Origin: Candidatus Gastranaerophilales bacterium
GTDB taxonomy: Bacteria > Cyanobacteriota > Vampirovibrionia > Gastranaerophilales > Gastranaerophilaceae
Length of the DNA stretch: 64,000 nucleotides
Reading direction: 5' to 3'
Assembly: GCA_944324405.1 (NCBI GenBank)
Contig: CALUWF010000001.1
Coordinates: 124,001-188,000, forward strand
The notes beneath the pieces were generated by a model. That model did no database searches and was not told where the DNA came from. It worked only from the letters and a program-made list of their open reading frames with translations. The position numbers were made by a program, and so were the translations under genes. This document shows, one piece after another, positions 17,996 to 26,358 of the stretch. How positions within the stretch are numbered: the stretch's first letter is position 1; every line of letters begins with the position of its first letter.

Positions 17996-19234
17996 TCAGC
18001 TTATTGCATTTTGCGAAAGAGGCACGGTAACAAGAAATTCCGTTCCTTCTTCGTCGCTTTTAACGAGTGAAATTGACCCGAGCTGGGCTGCGAGATATTT
18101 TCTGCAAATATTTAATCCCAAACCCCAGCCGTCTTTTTTTGTGGAAAAACCTTCCGTGAAGAGTTTTGTCCGTATTTCCTGCGGGATTTGTTCACCATGG
18201 TTTTTTATAAACACTTTTGCATATTTTTCATCCGCTTCGATTTTTATTTCAATTTCATCGTCTTGTGTTGATTCATCCGCGTTTTTTACAATATTATTTA
18301 TAACGGCGAAAAATCTTTCTTCATCAATAAAAACAACTGCTCTGCCTTTTATCTTATCTATAAATTTAATTCTGTTGTTTCTCTCCGGAAGAATTTTTTC
18401 AAATATTTCAATTGATGATTTTATGACCTCTCTTAAATCTTTCTCTTCGAAATTTAAATTGTCTGTCGCTCTCAAATCATCAAGCTGCAAGCGAATTAAA
18501 GAAAGGGATTTTTGAATAAGCCCGATATTTTTATCCTCACCCAGCTGCTTTTGAAGAATTTTTGCATATATATCAAGCACGCTCAGCTGATTTTTTATTT
18601 CATGGCAGCAATGGCGGATATTCGCATTTATTTCATCGTTTGTATTTTGTATTTGAAGCTTGTTAGCAAGGGCCTCCTGCTCTTTTAAATTAAATTCGTT
18701 TTCTTTTATGTTCTCATTGAGCATTTTTAAAACGTTATATATAGCATCATTCAAAAGGGCATTTTCACGGCGTTCCGGGCGATATGAATAAAATTTTTCA
18801 TCAAGATTAATTTTAAGCCTGTCTTTTACCGTTTCAAAAACCTCATTAACATCTTTTGAGTTAACTCTTATACACAGTTTTGTTTCTTCTTTATTATCAG
18901 TTTCCGAGTAATCCCAAATTAAAACCGCATTGTATCTGTGCGAAGTTATAATTACAAATTCCGTTTCAATAAAATCATCTTTAGAGATAATATCAAAGTC
19001 TAAAAAGCTGAACATTTCAACATTTGAGCAGTATTCCAATCTTTTTATAATGCCGTCTATACCGCTTGTATTTTTAAACCTTGTAAGAATTAATGACTTT
19101 GCATTATTTGAAGCAATAGGCTCCAGCAAACTGCGCAAAAGACCGTTAACAGTGTTTTTTGAAAACAGCTCTATATTTGTATCATATTCTGATTGAAAAA
19201 AACTCTTTAAGTTTTTTTTACCGTGTCTGTACAT
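17996..19234 (-). CDS. Soluble sensor histidine kinase at the head of flagellar operon 1
   Basis: The 412-residue protein has no membrane helix. The H box HEIKNQLSVLDIYAKIL places the phospho-His at residue 211; the N box is NNIVKNADES, and the ATP lid carries GFSTKKDGWGLGLNICRKYL. Residues 1-140 are an unrecognised input domain with alternating strands (EFVIITSHRYNAVLIWDYSE) that could be DICT-like, a sensor fold common in Cyanobacteria, but I cannot confirm this. It lies between the response regulator gene and flgB and probably gates flagellar assembly, in the way FlgS or FleS kinases do elsewhere. Confidence 0.85.
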   Translation of the reverse strand: MYRHGKKNLKSFFQSEYDTNIELFSKNTVNGLLRSLLEPIASNNAKSLILTRFKNTSGIDGIIKRLEYCSNVEMFSFLDFDIISKDDFIETEFVIITSHRYNAVLIWDYSETDNKEETKLCIRVNSKDVNEVFETVKDRLKINLDEKFYSYRPERRENALLNDAIYNVLKMLNENIKENEFNLKEQEALANKLQIQNTNDEINANIRHCCHEIKNQLSVLDIYAKILQKQLGEDKNIGLIQKSLSLIRLQLDDLRATDNLNFEEKDLREVIKSSIEIFEKILPERNNRIKFIDKIKGRAVVFIDEERFFAVINNIVKNADESTQDDEIEIKIEADEKYAKVFIKNHGEQIPQEIRTKLFTEGFSTKKDGWGLGLNICRKYLAAQLGSISLVKSDEEGTEFLVTVPLSQNAIS

Positions 19235-19280
19235 TTATAAACTCACCATTTTTAACTTTTTGTCTTGAAGTTTTATGCCC

Positions 19281-19991
19281 TTAGGCGATTTTTGCTTTTT
19301 TTCTTGCTCCAAAACCCTTGTTTATCGCATATAATACCGCCTGTGTTCTGTCATTTACCTGTAATTTTTGGAAAATGTTGTTAACGTGTGTTTTAACGGT
19401 TGTTTCAGAGATAAAGAGCTGCTGAGCCACGCCTTTGTATGTAATTCCTTCCGTTAAAAGCCCCAGAACCTCTTCTTCTCTGTTTGTCAGGTAGTTAAGC
19501 AGATTTTCTTCATCATCCTGAGCATTATATGTATTTTCATTTTTTTGTGCGGCTTGGAAATATTCAAAGAATTTAGAACAAAGAATTGAAGGAAGATAAA
19601 TTTTGCCCATTGAAACCTCATCAAGCGCACGGATTAGCTGGGCAGATGCCATTGTTTTTAAAATATAGCCTTTTGCGCCGATTTTCATTGCGCGGTAAAT
19701 TAAATCCGCATCATCATAGCCGGTGAGCGCTATTATTTTTGTTTTTAAACCGAGTTTTTCAATTTCCGCAATTGCGGTAATGCCATCGATTTCCGGCATA
19801 TTTATATCCATTAAAACAATGTCGGGCTGATATTTTTTAATAAGAGAAATTGCGACATTTACGTTTCCGGCATTTGCTATTACTTCATAATCCCCTTCAA
19901 GATTAATAAGTTCACGAATGCCCGAGGCATGATCATAATTATCATCCACGACAATAACTCTTGTTTTCCTTTTAAAATCAGCTCTTCTCAT
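19281..19991 (-). CDS. NarL/FixJ-type response regulator, first gene of flagellar operon 1
   Basis: The 236-residue protein has a receiver domain (RVIVVDDNYDHASGIRELI; acceptor Asp in IVLMDINMPEIDGITAI; conserved Thr and Lys in IIALTGYDDAD and AKGYILKTMAS) and a C-terminal LuxR-type helix-turn-helix (LTNREEEVLGLLTEGITYKG, ISETTVKTHVNNIFQKLQVN). It is the expected partner of the kinase encoded 46 bases downstream. GGAGGAG lies before the ATG. A promoter-like sequence shared with flagellar operon 2 lies about 75 bases upstream. Confidence 0.92.
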   Translation of the reverse strand: MRRADFKRKTRVIVVDDNYDHASGIRELINLEGDYEVIANAGNVNVAISLIKKYQPDIVLMDINMPEIDGITAIAEIEKLGLKTKIIALTGYDDADLIYRAMKIGAKGYILKTMASAQLIRALDEVSMGKIYLPSILCSKFFEYFQAAQKNENTYNAQDDEENLLNYLTNREEEVLGLLTEGITYKGVAQQLFISETTVKTHVNNIFQKLQVNDRTQAVLYAINKGFGARKKAKIA

Positions 19992-20331
19992 CTTCTCCTC
20001 CGCTATCCCTAATCTTTTTTGAACTTTTTACACTTAACGGGCTATTTTTTAAGCCCCCACAATTTGAATATACCCTCTAAAGTGTATTTCTTCATCAATT
20101 GAAAGGTTTAATTTTAGGGCATTTGGGGCGGATAAGAAGTATTAGATCCAAAGATTGAGAACAATGTCTTAAATCAAATTTTTGCGACATTTAGCGCGTT
20201 GTCAATCCTCCCGAAATTAAAAAAATATCCGATTATACAAATTTTCATCCATATAGACCAAAACAAATAAAAAAATTGCGTGTATTATATGCTTGATAGC
20301 AATTACGGAATAAATTCAGGAAATATAAACC
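19992..20331. other. Intergenic region between flagellar operon 1 and ATP synthase
   Basis: This 340-base AT-rich stretch holds no credible gene. It carries the flagellar promoter-like element at 20067-20099 (minus strand) and a weak hairpin in the regulator leader, GGGCT/AGCCC around 20040-20057. The ATP synthase promoter must also lie here, but I found no -35/-10 pair for it that I would defend. Confidence 0.6.
20067..20099 (-). promoter_or_regulatory. Promoter-like element of flagellar operon 1, shared with operon 2
   Basis: Read on the minus strand this is ATTGATGA, 14 bases, then GAGGGTATATT. The same two blocks occur 15 bases apart upstream of flagellar operon 2. GGGTAT matches the -10 type of group 3 sigma factors (SigB in Bacillus), and TGATGA lies 16 bases before it. 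A binding site for the operon's own response regulator is the alternative. Confidence 0.6.
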
Positions 20332-21015
20332 ATGGGAGAGCACTTAAGCGCCCAAATAATGGGAATGCAAGTTAATTTAGACACATTAATTATGATGTGG
20401 TTTACAATGGCGCTGTTAATCGTAGTATCTTTTATTGCGACAAGAAAGCTTTCCCTTGTCCCCACAAAACTTCAAATAATTTTTGAAGGAATTATCAACT
20501 ATTTTTCAAATATTGTTTCATCAAATATGGGAGAAAAAGAAGGCAAAAAACACCTGCCCCTTTTGCTCACTCTTTTTATGTTTATATTAAGTGCAAATTT
20601 AGTGGGACAATTGCCCCTAAGGCTTATACACCTGCCACACGGTGAACTTGCCTCGCCCAATAACGATATAAATATGACGGCAGCTATGGCAATAATAGTG
20701 TCGATATATTATATATACTACGGAATAAGAGCAAAAGGCTTCAAATTTTTCATTCACAGCTTTAAGATTGACGGCATTATGATAGCACTTGTTGATTTGC
20801 TTGAATTGTTCGTAAGACCTTTTTCGCTTGCACTCCGGCTTTTTGCCAACATATTGGCCGGTGAAATTCTCGTGTTCACGTTTGCGGGTATGTGTGCGTA
20901 CTTCCTGCCGCTTCCGTTTATGGCATTTGAAATTTTTGTTGCCTTAATTCAAGCGCTCGTATTCACACTGCTTTCAACAACATATATAGCACTTGCGGTA
21001 AATAAAGAAGAATAA
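20332..21015 (+). CDS. atpB: ATP synthase F0 subunit a
   Basis: The 227-residue membrane protein carries the essential stator arginine in LALRLFANILAGEILVFTF and the C-terminal LIQALVFTLLSTTYIALAV helix of subunit a. It forms the two ion half-channels next to the c-ring. It is the first gene of the operon; an atpI gene, often in front in Cyanobacteria, is not seen. The c-subunit gene follows after 16 bases. Confidence 0.95.
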   Translation: MGEHLSAQIMGMQVNLDTLIMMWFTMALLIVVSFIATRKLSLVPTKLQIIFEGIINYFSNIVSSNMGEKEGKKHLPLLLTLFMFILSANLVGQLPLRLIHLPHGELASPNNDINMTAAMAIIVSIYYIYYGIRAKGFKFFIHSFKIDGIMIALVDLLELFVRPFSLALRLFANILAGEILVFTFAGMCAYFLPLPFMAFEIFVALIQALVFTLLSTTYIALAVNKEE

Positions 21016-21031
21016 AATAAAGGAGAAAAAA

Positions 21032-21277
21032 ATGGCAGTAGAACAATTGGCAACTCAAGTTGCGGCATTTAGTAAATTAGGTGCAGGTATTGCAATCGGC
21101 TTCGGCGCTATAGGCGGCGGTATCGGTATCGGTATTGCAACAAAAGGTATGCTCGAAGCAATGGCAAGACAGCCTGAAATTGCAGGTAAAGCATTTATCA
21201 ACTTCATCATCGGTCTCGGCCTTGCTGAAGCAACGGCAATTTACGCTTTGTTTATAGCACTTCAGCTTATCGGTTAA
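21032..21277 (+). CDS. atpE: ATP synthase F0 subunit c
   Basis: The 81-residue hairpin has two membrane helices joined by the conserved ARQPE loop. The ion-carrying Glu is in LGLAEATAIYALFIALQL. The Gln of helix 1 and the Ser after the Glu that mark sodium-binding c subunits are replaced by Ile and Ala (GIGIGIATKG; AEAT), so proton coupling is predicted, although the Thr and Tyr are retained. AGGAG precedes the start. Glycine-rich helix packing (GAGIAIGFGAIGGGIGIGIA) is normal. Confidence 0.95.
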   Translation: MAVEQLATQVAAFSKLGAGIAIGFGAIGGGIGIGIATKGMLEAMARQPEIAGKAFINFIIGLGLAEATAIYALFIALQLIG

Positions 21278-21299
21278 TTAAGAAAGGTCTGCCTTAAAA

Positions 21300-21773
21300 A
21301 TGGAATTCAACGCTACATTTATAGTTGCATTCATAAGCTTTATAATTTTTACTGTTATTATGAATATCATTTTATATAAACCAATAAATGATATAATAGC
21401 AAAGCGTAAAAATTATATTGACAACAATTACAACAAGGCGGATGAAAACAATAAAGAGGCGCAAAACGTCCTAAATAAAAGACTTGATGAGCTATCCAAA
21501 GCAAGACACAGCGCAAAAGAAGAAGTTGATAAAAAAATAAGCCTTGTAAAAAATCGAAAAGAAGAAATAACAAAAAAAGCACAGCTTGATGCCAAAAATA
21601 ATCTTGAACGCGAAAGGCTTGAAAGCATAAATTCAAGCAATGCGGCAAAAGAGGCTCTGGGCAATGAAATCAAAAATCTTGCACAGATGATATCGGACAG
21701 GTTTTTAAAACCGGAAGAAAAAATCTGCGATATTGACAGAGGCATAATTGACAAAATAATGCAGGAAAAATAA
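21300..21773 (+). CDS. atpF': ATP synthase F0 subunit b' (second b-type subunit)
   Basis: The 157-residue protein has one N-terminal membrane helix (TFIVAFISFIIFTVIMNIIL) followed by the b-type YKPINDIIAKRKNYID motif and a long lysine/glutamate coiled coil. It differs from the b subunit encoded directly downstream, so the peripheral stalk is a b/b' heterodimer as in Cyanobacteria, chloroplasts and some photosynthetic proteobacteria. The gap to atpF is 2 bases. Confidence 0.88.
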   Translation: MEFNATFIVAFISFIIFTVIMNIILYKPINDIIAKRKNYIDNNYNKADENNKEAQNVLNKRLDELSKARHSAKEEVDKKISLVKNRKEEITKKAQLDAKNNLERERLESINSSNAAKEALGNEIKNLAQMISDRFLKPEEKICDIDRGIIDKIMQEK

Positions 21774-21775
21774 AA

Positions 21776-22279
21776 ATGGAAATATGGAATATCATTGTAA
21801 AATCAAATACATTTAACTTTTTAATCCTGCTCGGGTTTATTATTCTTTTGTGCAAAATTTTTAAAGCGGGCAGCCTGATTGAAGGCGCATGTCAAAAAAT
21901 AAAAACAAACATCGAAAATTCCGACAATGCAAAGAGCGATTCGGAAAAAAAACTCGATGAAGCACGAAAAGCAGTTGAAAACGTTGCAAATGAAGTAAAG
22001 GAAATTTTTGACAATGCACAAAAAAATGCCGGGCTTATGGGGGATAAAATCCTAAAAGAGGCAGATAACCAGGCAAAGAGAATTTTTGAAAACGCAAACA
22101 AAACGCTTGAGCAGGAAGGCAAAAAACTTGTTCTCTCGCTTACCCAAAAAACCGCACTTGCCTCTCTTGAAACGGCAAAAAATCACATTCAAAAAACGCT
22201 TGAAGAAAAGCCTCAATATCATAATGACTTTATAAAACAAAGTATAGACGAGCTTAACAGGTTAAAAACCGATGAATAA
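21776..22279 (+). CDS. atpF: ATP synthase F0 subunit b
   Basis: The 167-residue protein has an N-terminal membrane segment (FNFLILLGFIILLCKIF) and a charged coiled-coil stalk (SEKKLDEARKAVENVANEVK) ending near the delta-binding region. With b' it forms the peripheral stalk that holds F1 still. It overlaps atpH by 8 bases. Confidence 0.9.
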   Translation: MEIWNIIVKSNTFNFLILLGFIILLCKIFKAGSLIEGACQKIKTNIENSDNAKSDSEKKLDEARKAVENVANEVKEIFDNAQKNAGLMGDKILKEADNQAKRIFENANKTLEQEGKKLVLSLTQKTALASLETAKNHIQKTLEEKPQYHNDFIKQSIDELNRLKTDE

Positions 22280-22820
22280 TACGGATAATCAACTTATAGC
22301 AACAAGATATGCAAAATCTCTGATCGGGCTTGCGGCGCAAGGCGGGCTTGATTATACAAAGCTGTATCAAAATCTTCAAAATGTCAAAGAAATTTTGAGC
22401 CTGACAAATGAGCTGTTTGATGCGCTCTGTAATCCTGTTATATCGGCAAATGACAAAGAAGAACTTATCAGTTGCATTTTTGCAAATGATACCGATGAAA
22501 CAATCAGAAATTTTCTAAAACTTCTTGTTAAAGAAAACCGCTTTAATCTTATCTATGAGATTATAAAAATTTACGATAATATGCTCGATAAAATAAACAA
22601 TATATCGAAAGTCGAAGTTTTATCAGCAATTGAGCTTGATGACAATCTTAAAGAACAGATTAAAAACAAACTCGGTGAAATTTTAAAAAAAGAAATAATT
22701 GTAAATTACAACACAGATAAATCAATTATGGCCGGGCTTGTTTATAAAATGGGTGATAACATTTTTGATACGTCCTTAAAGGGGAAACTTGATAAATTTA
22801 AAAAAGCAATATTAAAATAA
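22272..22820 (+). CDS. atpH: ATP synthase F1 subunit delta
   Basis: The 182-residue protein shows the OSCP/delta pattern: N-terminal helical bundle beginning ATRYAKSLIGLAAQGGLDY, the central FLKLLVKENRFNLIYEIIKI motif and the C-terminal IIVNYNTDKSIMAGLVYKMG followed by DTSLKGKLDKFKKAIL. It joins the b/b' stalk to the top of the alpha3beta3 head. Confidence 0.93.
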   Translation: MNNTDNQLIATRYAKSLIGLAAQGGLDYTKLYQNLQNVKEILSLTNELFDALCNPVISANDKEELISCIFANDTDETIRNFLKLLVKENRFNLIYEIIKIYDNMLDKINNISKVEVLSAIELDDNLKEQIKNKLGEILKKEIIVNYNTDKSIMAGLVYKMGDNIFDTSLKGKLDKFKKAILK

Positions 22821-22832
22821 AGAGGAAATATT

Positions 22833-24356
22833 ATGGTAGCAATTAAACCCGATGAAATAAGTTCTATCATCAGAGAAAAAATCAAAAATTTTGACAGCGT
22901 AAGCGAAGTTTCAAATGTGGGCACCGTACTTGAAATATCAGACGGTATATCGCGCATTTGGGGACTTAAAAACGTTATGGCTTCCGAGCTTGTAGAGTTT
23001 CAAGACGGAGAAGGCACACTCGGAATTACCCTGAACCTTGAAGAAGACAATGTCGGTGTGGTAATTTTGGGTGAATATACAAAAATTAAAGAAGGCATGC
23101 AGGTTAAATCAACCGGAAGAATTGCCTCCATCCCGGTCGGCGATTCGCTTATCGGAAGAATTATAGACCCTACGGGAAAAGCGCTTGACGGCAAAGGCGA
23201 TATTGATTTTTCAAAAACCCGCCCGATTGAGCGTGTAGCGCCCGGTATCATTACAAGAAAATCCGTACATCAACCCCTGCAAACAGGTTTAACCGCAATT
23301 GATGCGCTGACTCCAATCGGCAGAGGTCAAAGGGAGCTTATCATCGGCGACAGACAAACCGGAAAAACGGCAATTGCAATTGATACAATATTAAACCAAA
23401 AAGGACAGGATGTAATTTGTATCTATGTTGCAATCGGTCAAAAAACATCAACCGTTGCACAACTTGCTAAAACACTTGAAGAACACGGTGCAATGGATTA
23501 TTCAATAATCGTTTCCGCTGCCGCAAACGAAAGTGCCCCGCTGCAATACATTGCACCATTTGCAGGGTGCGCTATCGGCGAAGAGTTCTTGGAGCAAGGC
23601 AAACACGTTTTAATTGTATATGATGACTTAACAAAACACGCTCAGGCATACCGTGCAATGAGCTTGCTTTTAAGAAGACCTCCGGGACGTGAAGCATACC
23701 CCGGCGATGTATTTTATCTGCACTCAAGACTTCTTGAACGTGCCTGCAAATTATCGGATGAGCTTGGCGGCGGCTCGATTACGGCGCTCCCAATCATCGA
23801 AACACAGGCAGGCGACGTATCAGCCTACATCCCGACAAACGTAATTTCAATTACCGACGGACAGATTTTCCTTGAGTCAAACTTGTTTAACGCAGGTCAA
23901 AGACCGGCTATTAACGCAGGTATATCGGTATCCCGTGTAGGCGGCGCCGCTCAAACAAAAGGTATTAAACAGGTTGCAGGTCAGCTTCGTCTTGATCTTG
24001 CGCAATACCGCGAACTTGCGGCATTTGCACAATTTGCTTCAGACCTTGACCCCGCAACACGCGCACAGCTTCTAAAGGGTGAAAAACTGACGCAAATTCT
24101 TATTCAGCCGCAATATAACCCTCTTAGCGTGTCCGAGCAGGTTACAATACTTTTTGCGGGAAATGAAGGCTTCCTTGATGATGTTGAAAACAAAGACATT
24201 CAGGAATTTAAAAAGCAGTGGTTTGAATACTTTGGCGCAAATATGAATGATTTGAGCGAAAAATTAAACCAGGGCGCTGCTTTAGATGATAACGACAAAG
24301 AAAATTTAAGAAACGGTCTTAAAAACTTCAAAGAAAACATCTTTAAAAAGGATTAA
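22833..24356 (+). CDS. atpA: ATP synthase F1 subunit alpha
   Basis: The 507-residue protein has the P-loop [18 protein letters not shown] at about 170-187 and the alpha signature [17 protein letters not shown] near 365-381. Length and motifs are those of the regulatory, non-catalytic alpha subunit. AGAGGAAA lies before the ATG. It is followed by the gamma gene after 2 bases; the catalytic beta gene is not adjacent. Confidence 0.97.
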   Translation: MVAIKPDEISSIIREKIKNFDSVSEVSNVGTVLEISDGISRIWGLKNVMASELVEFQDGEGTLGITLNLEEDNVGVVILGEYTKIKEGMQVKSTGRIASIPVGDSLIGRIIDPTGKALDGKGDIDFSKTRPIERVAPGIITRKSVHQPLQTGLTAIDALTPIGRGQRELIIGDRQTGKTAIAIDTILNQKGQDVICIYVAIGQKTSTVAQLAKTLEEHGAMDYSIIVSAAANESAPLQYIAPFAGCAIGEEFLEQGKHVLIVYDDLTKHAQAYRAMSLLLRRPPGREAYPGDVFYLHSRLLERACKLSDELGGGSITALPIIETQAGDVSAYIPTNVISITDGQIFLESNLFNAGQRPAINAGISVSRVGGAAQTKGIKQVAGQLRLDLAQYRELAAFAQFASDLDPATRAQLLKGEKLTQILIQPQYNPLSVSEQVTILFAGNEGFLDDVENKDIQEFKKQWFEYFGANMNDLSEKLNQGAALDDNDKENLRNGLKNFKENIFKKD

Positions 24357-24358
24357 AA

Positions 24359-25321
24359 GTGTCAAATTTAAGAAACATAAAAGACAGAATAAAAAGTATT
24401 CAAAACACGCAAAAAATCACGCGTGCGATGAAAATGGTTGCTGCGGCAAAAGTAAAAAAAGCGGAAAACTCGGTTAAAATGTCGCGTCCGTTTACTTTTG
24501 AACTATACAAAATGTTCACAAAAGTGTTTAAAGCAGCGACAAGCGGCACTTTTGAGCCTGTTCAAACGGAGCGCGCAATTGATAATTACCCTAAACTGCT
24601 TGAAAAAAGGGAAATAAAAACAGTAGGTTTTGCCGTAATGTCCTCAAACAAAGGGCTTGCAGGAGCATACAGCGCAAATATAGTAAGGTTTACCCTGAAT
24701 GAAATTAAAAAAGCACTCAGTGAAGGTAAAAAAGTAAAACTCTATCTTGCAGGCCAAAAGGCTTATCCTGCGCTTAAAAACGCTGCAAGAAATTTAAACT
24801 TTGAAATCAAGGCTGTTTATTCAAGCGTTATGGATAACCCGGACTCGACAAATTCACTTGTTCTGGCAGAAGATTTAAGCACACAATATGTCAATGGCGA
24901 AATCGATTCAATTGAGCTTATAACAACAAGGTATCAGAATATGATGACCTATAAAGTTGAAAAATGGACGCTTTTGCCCGTTCTTGAAGTAAGAGAATTC
25001 CATAAAAAGGAATTTGACGAGGAACACAACGTGCGCCACAATGAAAGTTCGCATAAAATCGACCCTCTGACAGAGTTCGAGCCGGATTTGTGTTCTATTT
25101 TGCAAAAAATTGTTCCCATGTATCTTACAAACATCATATTTCAGGCGTTTTTAGAGGCTCAAGCGTCGGAACTCGCATCCAGAATGACTGCTATGTCTGC
25201 CGCTACAAATAACGCTCAGGAAATGATAAGAGTATTAACCATAGACTACAACAAAGCCCGCCAGGCACAAATTACCCAAGAATTAAACGAAGTTGTGTCA
25301 GGCGCGGACGCGCTCAAATAA
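24359..25321 (+). CDS. atpG: ATP synthase F1 subunit gamma
   Basis: The 320-residue protein begins with the gamma coiled coil (NIKDRIKSIQNTQKITRAMK) and ends with its partner helix (ASRMTAMSAATNNAQEMIRV, then YNKARQAQITQELNEVVSGA). It is the rotating central shaft. The GTG start follows the atpA stop by 2 bases. The segment between TLLPVLEV and FEPD is about 30 residues, longer than in E. coli but shorter than the cyanobacterial/chloroplast regulatory insert, and has no Cys pair. The operon ends here at a strong hairpin. Confidence 0.95.
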   Translation: MSNLRNIKDRIKSIQNTQKITRAMKMVAAAKVKKAENSVKMSRPFTFELYKMFTKVFKAATSGTFEPVQTERAIDNYPKLLEKREIKTVGFAVMSSNKGLAGAYSANIVRFTLNEIKKALSEGKKVKLYLAGQKAYPALKNAARNLNFEIKAVYSSVMDNPDSTNSLVLAEDLSTQYVNGEIDSIELITTRYQNMMTYKVEKWTLLPVLEVREFHKKEFDEEHNVRHNESSHKIDPLTEFEPDLCSILQKIVPMYLTNIIFQAFLEAQASELASRMTAMSAATNNAQEMIRVLTIDYNKARQAQITQELNEVVSGADALK

Positions 25322-25347
25322 TCCGCGGGTTTTGGCAAATAATTTCA

Positions 25348-25380
25348 TTCAGGTGTTTTTTATAAACACCTGAATTTATT
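25348..25380 (+). terminator. Terminator of the ATP synthase operon
   Basis: TTCAGGTGTTT (25348-25358) pairs perfectly with AAACACCTGAA (25364-25374) around a 5-base loop, followed by TTTATT. Confidence 0.85.
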
Positions 25381-25394
25381 ATGAGGATTTTAAA

Positions 25395-26321
25395 ATGAAA
25401 ATTACACCTTTATACTTGCAAAAAACCGTGCCTTTTCAAAGCACAAATCGTAAAAAGGACGCATCTGAACCTTCTTTAGCGGATATGGAAATTGTAAACG
25501 GTATTTTAAACAAAGCACAAACGGCAAAAGAAGAGGCCGACAAAATCAAAGAGCAATCACTCTTTGAAGAGAAAAAAGCAAGAGCGGCCAAGCTAAAAGC
25601 GCAAAATGAATACCAAAAAGTACTTGCTATTTTAGATGATGTAACGGGAATGAGAAATGCGCCCGAGGGCACCGTTTTTACTCCGAAAAAAAATGCTGAC
25701 GGGTCAAGCGAAATATATGAAGGCGATATGCTTGGCAATGTTTATAAAATCACAACTTTATATCCTGACGGCAAAATTTATGTAAAACAAGCCTCCAATA
25801 CACAAGGCAAACTTGACCATTACTATATTGATACAAAAGGCGGAATTGTAAATATTATGCTTGGAGTAATGCCTTTAAAAGACGGAAATATGTCAGATGA
25901 AAGCATTATTTATTCAGACGGACAGCCGCTTGCTTACATAAAAAAACATTTCAAAAATGAACACTCGTCAACAAAAGGAGAACAGTTTATATTTAAAAAC
26001 GGCGAAATCTCGGATGTTCAATATGGTATTACGGAAGCCGACGGTTTTGCATCCGTCAAAAAAACGTACACCTATAAAAATTCCAAACTTCAAGAATACA
26101 TTGAAGGATATGTTTCAACAAAAGAAAACACCTTCCAAAAAAGAGAAATTTTCTATACAAACGATGAAAAAAATACATTTGTCTATATAGATTCGGATGA
26201 AAGAATGAAATTTTCAAACGACGAACTTAAAGAGTACATATGCTTTTCAGATCGATATCACACAAGCGCATATTGCAAAGCTGCATTTGAAAACGGAAAA
26301 TGCACGTCTTATAAAGGCTAA
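25395..26321 (+). CDS. Unknown protein with short hydrophobic start and MORN-like repeats
   Basis: I recognise no named family. The 308-residue protein starts MKITPLYLQKTVPFQS, a pattern resembling the starts of other unknown proteins in this window. Residues 30-75 are a lysine/glutamate/alanine coiled coil. The rest is built of short strand-turn-strand units with DG, NG or KG turns (YEGDMLGNVYKITTLYPDGK, KGEQFIFKNGEISDVQYG), like MORN or antitoxin-type beta repeats. It has no signal peptide and no membrane helix. Similar repeats occur in the C-terminal half of the protein at 31105-32658. It is a single-gene unit with hairpins on both sides. Confidence 0.7.
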   Translation: MKITPLYLQKTVPFQSTNRKKDASEPSLADMEIVNGILNKAQTAKEEADKIKEQSLFEEKKARAAKLKAQNEYQKVLAILDDVTGMRNAPEGTVFTPKKNADGSSEIYEGDMLGNVYKITTLYPDGKIYVKQASNTQGKLDHYYIDTKGGIVNIMLGVMPLKDGNMSDESIIYSDGQPLAYIKKHFKNEHSSTKGEQFIFKNGEISDVQYGITEADGFASVKKTYTYKNSKLQEYIEGYVSTKENTFQKREIFYTNDEKNTFVYIDSDERMKFSNDELKEYICFSDRYHTSAYCKAAFENGKCTSYKG

Positions 26322-26325
26322 AAAT

Positions 26326-26355
26326 AAAACCCCTTTGAATTTCAAAGGGGTTTTT
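26326..26355. terminator. Bidirectional terminator between the unknown gene and glnA
   Basis: AAAACCCCTTTGA (26326-26338) pairs perfectly with TCAAAGGGGTTTT (26342-26354) around a 3-base loop. T-runs follow on both strands, so it serves both convergent genes. Confidence 0.9.
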
Positions 26356-26358
26356 AGT

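Noticed and set aside
21032-21277. Sodium-driven ATP synthase
   Set aside because: Two of the key sodium ligands in the c subunit (helix-1 Gln and the Ser after the Glu) are absent.
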